NCBI GenBank assembly: GCA_938084455.1
Contig: CALKDX010000024.1
Location: forward strand, 1-46,691
DNA from: Candidatus Poseidoniaceae archaeon
GTDB lineage: Archaea; Thermoplasmatota; Poseidoniia; Poseidoniales; Poseidoniaceae
Length of the DNA stretch: 46,691 nt
Reading direction: 5' to 3'
Shown: in pieces, positions 16,565 through 24,700 of the stretch
Layout of the letters: every line of letters begins with the position of its first letter
How positions within the stretch are numbered: position 1 is the stretch's first letter
The notes under the pieces: generated by a model
The model's database searches: none
The model's input: only the letters and a program-made list of their open reading frames with translations
What the model was told of the DNA's origin: nothing
Translations under genes and position numbers: made by a program

Positions 16565-17497
16565 TTAAGATGGCACTTCAGTGGCTTCTAAAGCCTCGAT
16601 TTTGGCTGATCGGTTGTTCTGAAAAAGACAACGAGCGACCATTAATCCAGAAATAACAAGTGAAACAAGCATCACCTGTCCAATCAAATCGTAGTCAGCG
16701 TTGACAATTCCACCATCCAATAAAAGGAAGTCAAATGAGAGAACTGCACCCGCAACCATGAGCGGTATGGACCCGTTGTTCGTGAGCTTCAATTGAGTGG
16801 GAAATGGAATCTGACCGCTTTGGTTTGAAGTTTTATTCAGTGGGTCGTAGAAATGAGCAAACAACACACCCAAACCTGCACCCAACATATCGCTCACCAG
16901 GTCGGAAGCAGTGTTGACATATCCGCCTTGATCGATTGTTTGGAAAAAGGTCTTTCCAAAGAATTCGTAGACTTCATACGCCACACCAATGGCTACGCTG
17001 AGAGAGAAAGCGGTGAAGGCCACAACTCGGGAAGAGAGTTGCCACCCGTTGTGCTCTGACATTCGTCTCCAACCAAGCGACCAGGCAATCGCAATGGCTG
17101 TGCTGTTCATCCCGTGTACCAACTTGTCCCACCAAGGATGGACATGGTACATTCCATTCACGCCATCTGCGCACAACCATTCACCGGGTTGCATTCCATC
17201 AAAGCAGAAGGGGCCAGGGCCGCTGTCTGCAGCACCTAATGACCCACCAACAAAATGGAGCATTGTTGCTGAATAGCCAATCCATAGCGGGAGAGCAGGG
17301 ATATGCGCACGACCGCTCCAGAGAATCAAAATAGCCAAAAGCGCCATTACAGCTCCACCAAAATTGTATCCGGCCCAGAGATCTAATCCTCGGCTCAAGT
17401 TCCAAAATGTAAGAAGCACGCATGAGATGAGCCAAGCCATTAAGGGTGCTCTCTCAGGAATTTGAGTTTGCCAAATATGTGTTTTGCCCTCTTCCAT
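16565..17497 (-). CDS. DUF2238/YjdF-like polytopic membrane protein
   Basis: A membrane protein of 310 residues with about eight hydrophobic segments. WWDKLVHGMNSTAIAI, GVAYEVYEFFGK and YVNTASDLVSDMLGAGLGVLFAHFY match the conserved charged-residue blocks of DUF2238 (YjdF) proteins, where His, Glu and Asp lie within or next to helices. A hydrophilic loop (FCFDGMQPGEWLCADGVNGMYHVHP) is unusual and has two cysteines, perhaps outside the cell. The track start at 17545 is not preferred; ATG 17497 has a weak TATA-like TTATCATAAG at about the leaderless distance. Function is unknown. It converges with the TIGR01777 gene. Confidence 0.7.
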   Translation of the reverse strand: MEEGKTHIWQTQIPERAPLMAWLISCVLLTFWNLSRGLDLWAGYNFGGAVMALLAILILWSGRAHIPALPLWIGYSATMLHFVGGSLGAADSGPGPFCFDGMQPGEWLCADGVNGMYHVHPWWDKLVHGMNSTAIAIAWSLGWRRMSEHNGWQLSSRVVAFTAFSLSVAIGVAYEVYEFFGKTFFQTIDQGGYVNTASDLVSDMLGAGLGVLFAHFYDPLNKTSNQSGQIPFPTQLKLTNNGSIPLMVAGAVLSFDFLLLDGGIVNADYDLIGQVMLVSLVISGLMVARCLFQNNRSAKIEALEATEVPS

Positions 17498-17636
17498 AAT
17501 CCGCCGTGGAGTGCCTCCTCTTATGATAATTAACCCGTTAAACAACCAACCCGTATCGACTTACTGAATCCTCCAGCAACACCATTCACAAAATACAGAG
17601 CGATTTCTCATAGCCCTTTGCAACCTCTCCGAACCT

Positions 17637-17645
17637 GTAAAATAC
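17637..17645 (+). promoter_or_regulatory. TATA-like box for the MORN-repeat gene
   Basis: GTAAAATAC, with TAAAATA starting 28 nt before ATG 17666, again gives a predicted leaderless transcript. Confidence 0.5.
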
Positions 17646-17665
17646 CAACATAGGATACTTACCCC

Positions 17666-18061
17666 ATGAAGGATGGACATCATGAAGTCAACTTACCCGA
17701 CGGTGCTCGATTTGAAGGCGAAGTCAAAAACGGCATGCCGAACGGCCGTGGAATATTCACATTACCAGACGGTGGGGTACTCAAAGGCGAATTCAAGGAT
17801 GCTCTTCTCCACGGTTTAGGCGTGAATGTTTATCCTGAGGGAAATCCATCTGGTGTTGGAAGGCAAGAAGGCGAATTCAGAGATGGAAACCTTCAGACTG
17901 GAATTCAGTGGACTTTTGGAGACCCATTATATTTTGAGAACGGCACCTATGTTTCCAGCACTCAAACAACTGGAAGCGATGAAAAGGACCGGTTGAAAAA
18001 AAGAGAGTTGGCGAAAGAAAAAGCCATGCTTGCAAAGAAGACTTATTCTCTTCAAGAATAG
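17666..18061 (+). CDS. MORN-repeat protein
   Basis: A 131-residue protein whose N-terminal two thirds are MORN-type beta-hairpin repeats: LPDGARFEGEVKNGMPNGRGIFT, LPDGGVLKGEFKDALLHGLGVNVY, and a degenerate third around RQEGEFRDGNLQTG. The C-terminus is a charged helix (KDRLKKRELAKEKAMLAKK). There is no signal peptide or membrane helix. MORN repeats often bind membranes or act as scaffolds in eukaryotes and bacteria; no function can be assigned here. The TATA element at 28 nt supports an active single-gene unit. Confidence 0.8.
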   Translation: MKDGHHEVNLPDGARFEGEVKNGMPNGRGIFTLPDGGVLKGEFKDALLHGLGVNVYPEGNPSGVGRQEGEFRDGNLQTGIQWTFGDPLYFENGTYVSSTQTTGSDEKDRLKKRELAKEKAMLAKKTYSLQE

Positions 18062-18089
18062 ATTCAAAATTCAAACAACTTGTCGAATG

Positions 18090-19013
18090 TCATGATTTTT
18101 TACTCAATCGAGGGATGAGCGCAGGAGTATTTTCTCTGTATTTCTGATATTCTGGATCATCGCCCCACTTTTCTAAAGCTCGTTTATCGAGTATAGGAAT
18201 GCCACTGATTTTGGTTAACAAGAGATAAATGAATACCGGCGAGACCCAAGCAAAACGCTCTAGACCGGTAAAGCAAGAGATTCCAAAGAAGGCGATCCCA
18301 GTCCATAGAAGAATTTCCCCCAAGTAGTTAGGATGTCTGGAGTAGGACCATAAACCACTGTCAATCCATTTACCTTGGTTATTCGATTCTGTGTTGAATA
18401 CAGTTTTTTGATGATCCGATATGACTTCAATGCCAAACCCTAGGACCCATATTGACAATCCAATCGCATCCCACATCCCTAATTCAGGTGCTGAACCTGC
18501 TTGACTATTGATGACGATCACGACAATCATCGTGAGGAACACCCACAGACCTTGAAGAGTCCATGGGACAAGAAACCGGATCGGCGATGTTTTGAGTTGG
18601 TCAAAACGTCCGTCTTTTCCAGTTCTATGAATTCGAAAATAAAGGAAACTGGACAGGCGCAAAGACCAGATGACAACAAGGAAACTAATGATCAATTCCC
18701 TCACACTCGGAACTTCGGACTGTGAGCCCGCCCAAAGGCTAAACCCGACTGCTGCGAGATAGGTCAAGCCACCCATCAAATCATAGAAGCGTTCGGTTTT
18801 TAGGATGGATGCAGGCACCCATGCTGCCCATTGTGTACCGAAGCAAATCACTGCACAGTAGAAGACAGCAGAGGAGCCATTCAAAACGACTGAATTCTTT
18901 CCAACAGCATTCACCATCAAGAAGACGATGATTGACGCGACAGCTACCACGATTGTCGTCAATCGCAAATCTTGACGAAGAGAATCCATTGCTATCGCTT
19001 CTTCTACTGTCAT
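18090..19013 (-). CDS. DUF1295 / steroid 5-alpha-reductase-like membrane protein
   Basis: A 307-residue integral membrane protein with about seven hydrophobic segments. The C-terminal signature GLWSYSRHPNYLGEILLWTGIAFFG, followed by PEYQKYRENTPALIP, is characteristic of DUF1295 proteins, relatives of isoprenylcysteine methyltransferases and steroid/enoyl reductases that handle lipid substrates with NAD(P)H or SAM. It starts 24 nt after the HxlR regulator stop on the same strand and lacks a clear TATA of its own, so it is probably co-transcribed. DUF1295 genes also appear in bacterial light-stress clusters. Substrate unknown. Confidence 0.85.
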   Translation of the reverse strand: MTVEEAIAMDSLRQDLRLTTIVVAVASIIVFLMVNAVGKNSVVLNGSSAVFYCAVICFGTQWAAWVPASILKTERFYDLMGGLTYLAAVGFSLWAGSQSEVPSVRELIISFLVVIWSLRLSSFLYFRIHRTGKDGRFDQLKTSPIRFLVPWTLQGLWVFLTMIVVIVINSQAGSAPELGMWDAIGLSIWVLGFGIEVISDHQKTVFNTESNNQGKWIDSGLWSYSRHPNYLGEILLWTGIAFFGISCFTGLERFAWVSPVFIYLLLTKISGIPILDKRALEKWGDDPEYQKYRENTPALIPRLSKKS

Positions 19014-19037
19014 CGTATTGTTAACGATTCTGTTGGT

Positions 19038-19391
19038 TCAAAGAGCGTTATCTGCTCTATTCAACACCCACTCAAACATCGATTCAAGGCTCGGTTGAAG
19101 TGCAATCGCATCTTCTGTTAGTTCGTACATTACAGTAGCAGGTACGGTCGCAAATGCCGTACGAGTGACCAAACCATGATCTTCAAGTTCCCCCAATCGT
19201 CTTGCAACGGTTGTTGAGGAGGAGTTTACTCTCTTTTTGATCATAGAAAAACGCATAGGTTCTTTATCGCAGTTCATGATGTAGAGGATGCTTAGCATCT
19301 TTGATTTTGAAAGCAAGACAAGCAAATCATCCACATGAGCTTTCGCAGATTCACACATGGACTGCATACGCTGAGATTGTTCTTGGGACAT
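19038..19391 (-). CDS. HxlR-type winged-helix transcriptional regulator
   Basis: A 117-residue DNA-binding protein. The core has SKMLSILYIMNCDKEPMRFSMIKKRVNSSSTTVARRLGELEDHGLVTRTAFATVPATVMYELTEDAIAL. This is the HxlR/MarR-like layout of recognition helix, wing and the 'YELTE' strand, and it is short as usual for HxlR. ATG 19391 (not the track's 19409) has TAATAAC at 28 nt. The gene is divergent from an oxidoreductase; many HxlR proteins regulate an adjacent redox enzyme in response to electrophiles or oxidants. A near-palindrome lies between the two genes. Confidence 0.85.
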   Translation of the reverse strand: MSQEQSQRMQSMCESAKAHVDDLLVLLSKSKMLSILYIMNCDKEPMRFSMIKKRVNSSSTTVARRLGELEDHGLVTRTAFATVPATVMYELTEDAIALQPSLESMFEWVLNRADNAL

Positions 19392-19411
19392 AGAGTGGCT
19401 AAGTACCATTT

Positions 19412-19420
19412 TGTTATTAG
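19412..19420 (-). promoter_or_regulatory. TATA-like box for the HxlR-regulator gene
   Basis: The minus strand reads CTAATAACA, with TAATAAC starting 28 nt before ATG 19391. Confidence 0.5.
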
Positions 19421-19427
19421 GGAACAG

Positions 19428-19443
19428 GTTACAACATTGTTAC
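19428..19443. promoter_or_regulatory. candidate HxlR operator (16-bp imperfect palindrome)
   Basis: GTTACAACATTGTTAC reads GT-t-ACAA-CA-TTGT-t-AC, symmetric except for one mismatched pair and the 2-bp centre. It lies between the predicted promoters of the regulator and the oxidoreductase, just upstream of the regulator's TATA-like box. Location and symmetry suggest autoregulation. Confidence 0.45.
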
Positions 19444-19470
19444 AAAAAAACACTGTTGCCACTTTTCTCC

Positions 19471-19478
19471 TTATTATG
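19471..19478 (+). promoter_or_regulatory. TATA-like box for the quinone-oxidoreductase-like gene
   Basis: TTATTATG, with TATTAT starting 28 nt before ATG 19500. This selects that start over ATG 19488 and the much longer track ORF. Confidence 0.5.
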
Positions 19479-19499
19479 AGATGCACAATGCCCCGAACT

Positions 19500-20603
19500 A
19501 TGACGACACATCCGAACGGCAAGACAATGAATATCATCGGCTTTTCAAAATATGGTAAACCTTCGGAATTGAAGAAAACAACGGCCGCCTATCCCCATGG
19601 CTTTGATGCTTCAAACAACATCGTGATCAAGGTTCACGCAGCGGCTATCAATCCGGTCGACAAAGGACTGCTATCGGGCGATCTAAAGATTGTCCTTCCC
19701 GTGGCAACCTTTCCTCACGTGATCAGTTACGATGTGGCTGGCGTTGTTGAAGAAGCAGATCGTGAGGGGAAATTCTCTGTCGGTCAACCCGTCTTTGCTC
19801 GCCTGTTTGGAAACGAAAAAGATGGAAAGAAAACCCCGTGGTACAGAGGTGCTATGGCGGAGTACTGTGTTGCGGATACATCTAATGTTGTACCAAAACC
19901 AGAAAACCTCACTTTTGAGGAAGCGGCCTCGATACCACTCGTTGGCATGACTGCTCTCCAGGTGCTCAAAGCATCTGGGCTCAAAGAAGGAGGTTCTATC
20001 TTCATTTCTGGAGGAGCAGGCGGCGTTGGCACCATGGCGATTCAACTTGCAAAGCACGTGTTCAAGGCTCGCCTCGTCGTCACGACAGCATCCAATGGCG
20101 AGAAAGAAAAGTTGTGCAAGAGCCTCGGAGCAGATGTGGTTGTTGATTACAAGACTGCGAAATTCGAGGAAGTCTATGGCGGAGTGAACGCAGAGAAATT
20201 TGACGTCTGTTTCGATACGACCGCCGAGAGCCTCAAGATGGCGGCGATCGTCAAAGATGGTGGACGTATTGTGACCATCGCGGGCATGGCGACTCTTGAG
20301 GAACTACGTCGCATAGGTGGGACAGCTTGGATTCTCAAACTCTTTGTCAAGCGGAGAGTGAAGCGTAAGGAATACAAAGCGGCTCTATCTAAGAATGCGG
20401 ACTGGAATTACCTTTTCCTTTTACCAAGTCAAAATGACCTCTCAACGCTTGCAGGCCATCTCCAAAGCGGCTTGATTAAGCCTGTGCTCGATGGTGTTTG
20501 GGACTTCCATTCAGAGGATTCCGAAGAAGGTTGGCAAGGAGCGTTCAATCGATCTTTTTCTGGTCGTGCGAAGGGCAAATGTGTGGTGCAGATTGTATCT
20601 TGA
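19500..20603 (+). CDS. zinc-independent MDR oxidoreductase (quinone oxidoreductase-like)
   Basis: A medium-chain dehydrogenase/reductase of 367 residues. GroES-like features are IVIKVHAAAINPVDKGLLSGDLK and HVISYDVAGVV. The Rossmann segment has SIFISGGAGGVGTMAIQLAKHV, an NADPH-type glycine motif with GGVG. Structural zinc cysteines are absent, which points to the quinone/enoyl reductase branch rather than alcohol dehydrogenases. The track ORF starts at 19335, inside the divergent regulator. ATG 19500 has a TATA element at 28 nt; ATG 19527 (MNIIGFSKYG) is where the domain begins. It is likely controlled by the neighbouring HxlR protein. Confidence 0.88.
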   Translation: MTTHPNGKTMNIIGFSKYGKPSELKKTTAAYPHGFDASNNIVIKVHAAAINPVDKGLLSGDLKIVLPVATFPHVISYDVAGVVEEADREGKFSVGQPVFARLFGNEKDGKKTPWYRGAMAEYCVADTSNVVPKPENLTFEEAASIPLVGMTALQVLKASGLKEGGSIFISGGAGGVGTMAIQLAKHVFKARLVVTTASNGEKEKLCKSLGADVVVDYKTAKFEEVYGGVNAEKFDVCFDTTAESLKMAAIVKDGGRIVTIAGMATLEELRRIGGTAWILKLFVKRRVKRKEYKAALSKNADWNYLFLLPSQNDLSTLAGHLQSGLIKPVLDGVWDFHSEDSEEGWQGAFNRSFSGRAKGKCVVQIVS

Positions 20604-20628
20604 GCCCACTGAAGGCCATCCATAGGAT

Positions 20629-21561
20629 TTAGCAGACGGGCGCCGTTGACGTGCCTAAGTGAGGCACATACTCTGCGGGGTTGACCGCTGCCAAATAATC
20701 TGCATCTGATGGATTCTCTAACTCGTCGGTGGCAAGTGTTCTTCCGTCGAGGGTGAAGATTGAGTAGCCGTTTTCGATCAGTGGAGTGAAAATGTCCTTA
20801 GCATGTTTATCGACGGATGCCAGAATTGAATGTCGAAGTTCAAACAGAACAAATCCGATTCTGTGGTCCTTCAACATGGAGGTGGCACCTTGGAGCACAT
20901 CATCTTCAAAACCTTCAACGTCGATTTTGAGAAAATCAATTCGATCAATGCCGTGGGTTGAGCAATAACGGTCCACAGTGTCAACTTCGACGTCAATCTT
21001 CTCGACCGTGGGGCTAGCGGCTGTGTCCCCGAGGGAATGGTGGCCGTGGAAACTTTTGACGTGAAGCTGAAGTGTACCCGGTTCCTTGCTAAGGGCGAGT
21101 TGTGAAAGGGTGATGTTTTTGGTTTTTCGAAGTTTAACTTGGTCCCTCGTCATTTGAATATTCTCAGGATGAGGCTCAAACCCATGAACATGCTCTGTGC
21201 GGTTGGCCAACCAGTTTGCGATGGTTCCAATGTTAGTCCCAACGTCAAAGACGATGTCTTGCTTGGTCAGCAGCGGTTCAATCACATCCAGCCAGTGGGT
21301 CGCATCAACAGAGAGGTTTTCCTTCAGGGTCCACTTGAGCCGTTGACCTTCAAGAACAGGCCTTAGCAGCCCGCGCCTAGGGTCGTGGACGTACACCATT
21401 AACTCGGATTGCTTGATCCATCGCTTGATGATGGGTTCGGTGATGTAGGTGGAGTAGATACGACCGGGGAGTCGCAGACCATAGCGCAAGGCTCGATACG
21501 GAAACGAAGCCTTCAAGCCCATCAGGTACCGCTTCGTTGCTCTCTTCTTCAACGTATTCAT
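20629..21561 (-). CDS. FkbM-family SAM-dependent methyltransferase
   Basis: A 310-residue protein. The SAM-binding Rossmann motif IVFDVGTNIGTIANWLA is near residue 110, followed by GFEPHPENIQM and the FkbM block VDRYCSTHGIDRIDFLKIDVEGFEDDVLQGA with its acidic motif. FkbM enzymes methylate sugar or polyketide hydroxyls, and in archaea are often linked to glycan or lipid-headgroup assembly. The N-terminal 90 residues are basic and amphipathic, perhaps a membrane contact. It lies 240 bp downstream of the squalene/phytoene synthase gene. Acceptor unknown. Confidence 0.88.
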   Translation of the reverse strand: MNTLKKRATKRYLMGLKASFPYRALRYGLRLPGRIYSTYITEPIIKRWIKQSELMVYVHDPRRGLLRPVLEGQRLKWTLKENLSVDATHWLDVIEPLLTKQDIVFDVGTNIGTIANWLANRTEHVHGFEPHPENIQMTRDQVKLRKTKNITLSQLALSKEPGTLQLHVKSFHGHHSLGDTAASPTVEKIDVEVDTVDRYCSTHGIDRIDFLKIDVEGFEDDVLQGATSMLKDHRIGFVLFELRHSILASVDKHAKDIFTPLIENGYSIFTLDGRTLATDELENPSDADYLAAVNPAEYVPHLGTSTAPVC

Positions 21562-21800
21562 CCACTGAATGCGATGAATGAGCGCTTCGGGGTGATGTCG
21601 CCTTGGGTGGGCTGATGGTCAATACGACACATAGTGAATAGAGTGGGTACAGATACAAGAACGACTTTCGGGACCACTGCGTAGATTATCCTCTGTCTGC
21701 TCGATGACCTCTCATCCGTTGGAGCAGATTCGGATGATGTTGAATTACCAACTCATAAACTGAATAAGCGATGCATCGGAATGGCTCGTAGTCCGTTGGT
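21562..21800. other. 239-bp intergenic gap without a recognisable gene
   Basis: The gap between the FkbM methyltransferase start and the squalene/phytoene synthase stop holds only shadow ORFs. I see no tRNA fold, strong hairpin or T-run. It probably contains the FkbM promoter, but no TATA element sits at the 28-nt position, so the FkbM start or leader may differ. Confidence 0.4.
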
Positions 21801-22805
21801 TCAATCCAAACCAGGATAGAGGAGAGTTGCGAAGGCAACCTGCATTTTTCTGTAAAAATTCAATGTAAGACGTCGACTAAGCACGTCGCCATTACGACGG
21901 ACTGCCTCTTTCAGAATGGCGTTGTAGGCCATACACATCAATCGAGGTGAGCGCCGAGCGTCTTTGTCAAGCAAAGGAAGCAAGCCAAGTGCGTTATTTC
22001 GATTCGCGATGACATGGTCAATGTAGTGGCGCATGAAATTTTGCCAAGCGGGTCTGCTTGCCAGTGTAGGATCGTTAAGATCGGCGTGTGTAAGACCGAA
22101 TTTTGCAAGTTCTTCGGTTGGGAGGTAAATCCGATTTCTGCCGAGATCTTCTTGGATGTCTCTCAAGACGTTGACAAGTTGCAGAAACAAACCCATCTCA
22201 ACAGCGTGACGCCGTGCATTAGCATCCGAGTAGCCATAAATTTCGATCAAGCAAAGTCCGACGGTAGAGGCGACGCGATAACAGTAACGGCGCAAATCTT
22301 CGAAGCGGGCGTATGTGGTTTCGAACAGGTCATCTTCCATTCCGTTGATCAATTCACCCAGATGCTCGACGTCGATGGGGTACCGTCGTAAGGTGTCGCT
22401 CAGCGCTATGAACACAGAATCAGACATGGATTGTCCATCTTGAATGGCTGCGAGTTGCTCGCGGAAGAACATCAGCGCCCTGAGCCTGTCTTTGTGTTCC
22501 TTTTCCGAAAAAATTGGATTGACTTTACGTTCGCTAAGCAATTGTTCCATCCGAAGCGTTGTGGCTTCGTCGAGATGGGTGAGATCGTGTTCAGGTAACC
22601 AGTCCCCGTCAACGATGTCATCGACGCGACGGCAGAAGGCATAGAGAGCATTGACGGCTCTGCGCTTCGGCTCTGGGAGGTGCCGGAAGGAACGGAAAAA
22701 GGAAGAGGAAGCTGCCCGGGCGATGTCTTCGCACTCCACATAAGCTCGTTCAAGCCGTTCCACGGAAGAGGTACCGTTTTCGGAGAGAAGGAAACTTGAT
22801 GTCAT
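21801..22805 (-). CDS. squalene/phytoene synthase
   Basis: Head-to-head prenyl condensation enzyme of 334 residues, making squalene or phytoene from two prenyl diphosphates. The first Asp-rich motif is in YAFCRRVDDIVDGDW and the second in VNVLRDIQEDLGRNRIYLP. SFFRSFRHLPEPKRRAVNALYAF is the family's N-terminal block. Sequence alone does not separate crtB-like from squalene-synthase-like activity. No carotene desaturase, cyclase or rhodopsin gene is adjacent, although an amine-oxidase-like FAD enzyme is 13 kb away. A near-perfect ribosome-binding site, GAGGTGAT, lies 5 nt before ATG. Confidence 0.9.
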   Translation of the reverse strand: MTSSFLLSENGTSSVERLERAYVECEDIARAASSSFFRSFRHLPEPKRRAVNALYAFCRRVDDIVDGDWLPEHDLTHLDEATTLRMEQLLSERKVNPIFSEKEHKDRLRALMFFREQLAAIQDGQSMSDSVFIALSDTLRRYPIDVEHLGELINGMEDDLFETTYARFEDLRRYCYRVASTVGLCLIEIYGYSDANARRHAVEMGLFLQLVNVLRDIQEDLGRNRIYLPTEELAKFGLTHADLNDPTLASRPAWQNFMRHYIDHVIANRNNALGLLPLLDKDARRSPRLMCMAYNAILKEAVRRNGDVLSRRLTLNFYRKMQVAFATLLYPGLD

Positions 22806-22810
22806 GCATA

Positions 22811-22818
22811 ATCACCTC
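22811..22818 (-). promoter_or_regulatory. strong Shine-Dalgarno site of the squalene/phytoene synthase gene
   Basis: GAGGTGAT, complementary to the archaeal 16S 3' end, ends 5 nt before ATG 22805. It is the clearest ribosome-binding site in the window and contrasts with the leaderless genes. It settles the start against the in-frame shift ATGCATGAC. Confidence 0.7.
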
Positions 22819-22893
22819 GGCAACACTGGTCATCCCCGACTGTCCGTATTTGAACTGTGGTTTTTTCCCGTTGTGTTGCGCTCGTTTTTCAGT

Positions 22894-24522
22894 TCAGGCC
22901 AATTCGGTCCAATCCACGTCTGCTTCGACCATTTCGACTTCGTCGACGTCCATCTGGGCGAGTTGGAGTTTCCCTGACAACTCGTCGTTGACGGCGTGCC
23001 AGTATGAATAGGCTTCAATCACCCAAATTCCAGATTCACGGGTACCGTTACCGCTGCCTTTGACCCCACCGAACGGAAGGTGAGCTTCAGCTCCTGTGGT
23101 TGAGTTGTTGATACCGGTCATGCCAGCCTTAATTCCGGTTTTGTAGCGGTATGCTTCAAGGCGATCGTTGGTGTAAATAGCGGACGAAAGACCGTATGGA
23201 CTCGCGTTTGCAAGGTGGAGAGCATGGTCGAAATCAGTTGCCTTGCAGATGGTCACCGCTGGACCGAACACTTCATCATGGAAGCATTGCATGTCTTCAG
23301 TGACGTCGGTGAAGACGTGTGGCCACATGTAGACACCATCTTCAGCAGTGCTCAAGAAATTCGTTGGTTTGTTGTCGCTCGTGATGCGTCCTTTACCGTG
23401 AATTAGGTTTGCTCCGGATGCTTTGCACATCTCGAGATCGGAGAGGAAGTCCTTGGCGTACTTTTCGGACAGCATAGGGCCGTACAGCACACCATCGTGG
23501 ACCAGTGAATCACCGATGCGAGTTGACTCAACCTTAGCCATGAATTTGGTCATGAATTCGTCATAAATGTCCTCGTGCAGAATTAGGTTTCCGAGCGAAG
23601 TACAGCGTTGTCCTGCAGTTCCAAACGCACCCCAATAGGCCCCTTCAACAGCGTTGTCGAGGTTGGCAGATGGCATCACGACGAGCGGGTTTTTACCACC
23701 CAATTCAAGTGAGCAAGAAACCAGATTCCGACCACAAACTTCTCCGATCATTTTTCCGACCTCTGTCGAACCTGTGAAGGAGATCTTGTTGACCTTGCCT
23801 TCGTCAACAGCGTCGACGAGGTATTGTCCTGCCCCGCTTCCCTTTCCGTGGACGAGGTTGATGACACCGTCTGGTAGTCCTGCTTCATGCATGATGCGGG
23901 CGAGTGCAAATGAGAGCAGTGGTGCGTCCTGTGGGCTCTTCCACACACAAGTGTTTCCACACATGATGGCCGGAATCATCTTCCAAAATGGAACGGCTGC
24001 TGGGAAGTTGCAAGCATTGATAATTCCACAGACACCCAGCGGGCGACGGTAGGTGAACAGTTCCTTGTCTGGAAGTTCAGAATTGACGGTTTGTCCGTAC
24101 AAACGGCGACCTTCCGATTGGAAAAATAAGCATGTGTCAATGGCTTCTTGAACCGAACCTGCTGCTTCTTTGAGGGTCTTTCCGATTTCACGGGTTTCAA
24201 GAGCGACAATGGCGTCCTTGTGTTCCATGAGCAAACGCCCCATGTTGCCAATGATCTGACCACGGGTTGGTGCTGGAGTTGCGGCCCATGCGGGGAACGC
24301 AGCTTGTGCAGCATCGAGCGCAGCGTGAACGTCAGCACGGGTTGAGAGAGGGAATTCGCCCAGTGAATCGTTGAGAATTGCCGGGTTGATTGAAGTAAAT
24401 GTTGCACCATCGCTGGCAAGCGTCAACTGCCCGTTGATGATGTTGTAGCCGCGTACAGCGGGTTTTCCATTTGGGTTTTCTGCGGCGAGGAACTCGAGAC
24501 CTGTTTCTAGAACATGAACCAT
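22894..24522 (-). CDS. NAD(P)-dependent aldehyde dehydrogenase
   Basis: An aldehyde dehydrogenase of 542 residues oxidising an aldehyde to a carboxylate. Motifs in order are the oxyanion/cofactor region INACNFPAAVPFWKM, VWKSPQDAPL, the coenzyme loop FTGSTEVGK, the general base in LELGGKNPLVV, the nucleophile in GTAGQRCTS, EVFGPAVTI, and the C-terminal LPFGGVKGSGNGTRESG. It is longer than the common 480-500 residues because of about 40 extra N-terminal residues and an acidic tail (VDEVEMVEADVDWTEL). The substrate is not assignable; the NSTTGAEAHLPFGG block resembles aminoadipate- or succinate-semialdehyde-type branches. Confidence 0.92.
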   Translation of the reverse strand: MVHVLETGLEFLAAENPNGKPAVRGYNIINGQLTLASDGATFTSINPAILNDSLGEFPLSTRADVHAALDAAQAAFPAWAATPAPTRGQIIGNMGRLLMEHKDAIVALETREIGKTLKEAAGSVQEAIDTCLFFQSEGRRLYGQTVNSELPDKELFTYRRPLGVCGIINACNFPAAVPFWKMIPAIMCGNTCVWKSPQDAPLLSFALARIMHEAGLPDGVINLVHGKGSGAGQYLVDAVDEGKVNKISFTGSTEVGKMIGEVCGRNLVSCSLELGGKNPLVVMPSANLDNAVEGAYWGAFGTAGQRCTSLGNLILHEDIYDEFMTKFMAKVESTRIGDSLVHDGVLYGPMLSEKYAKDFLSDLEMCKASGANLIHGKGRITSDNKPTNFLSTAEDGVYMWPHVFTDVTEDMQCFHDEVFGPAVTICKATDFDHALHLANASPYGLSSAIYTNDRLEAYRYKTGIKAGMTGINNSTTGAEAHLPFGGVKGSGNGTRESGIWVIEAYSYWHAVNDELSGKLQLAQMDVDEVEMVEADVDWTELA

Positions 24523-24660
24523 GGTCAGGCCAACAAAACTCCCTTCTTCAAAGTGATGGAACGAGTGCGTTGAGGTTCAGGGAGCAAGAATCATGAAAAA
24601 TCGACATTAGGTTAAAAGAGGGTCGGCGTGAAGAGGAAGGGGAGAGGCGTGGAATAGAGG

Positions 24661-24697
24661 TTTAAATGAACTCGACCACGCATCCCAATGAAGTGAT
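24661..24697 (+). promoter_or_regulatory. TATA-like box and ribosome-binding site of the cdc48 gene
   Basis: TTTAAATG at 24661-24668 lies 40 nt before ATG 24701, and AAGTGAT at 24691-24697 lies 3 nt before it. The spacing predicts a short leader of about 10-15 nt carrying a ribosome-binding site. Confidence 0.4.
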
Positions 24698-24700
24698 ACA

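Noticed and set aside
18501-18725. 74-codon + strand ORF inside the DUF1295 gene
   Set aside because: It is antisense to a well-supported membrane protein, charged and low in complexity, with no promoter.
21780-21815. GGTTCAATCC resembling a tRNA T-arm
   Set aside because: It lies in the 3' end of the squalene/phytoene synthase gene and no acceptor, D or anticodon arms can be formed around it.
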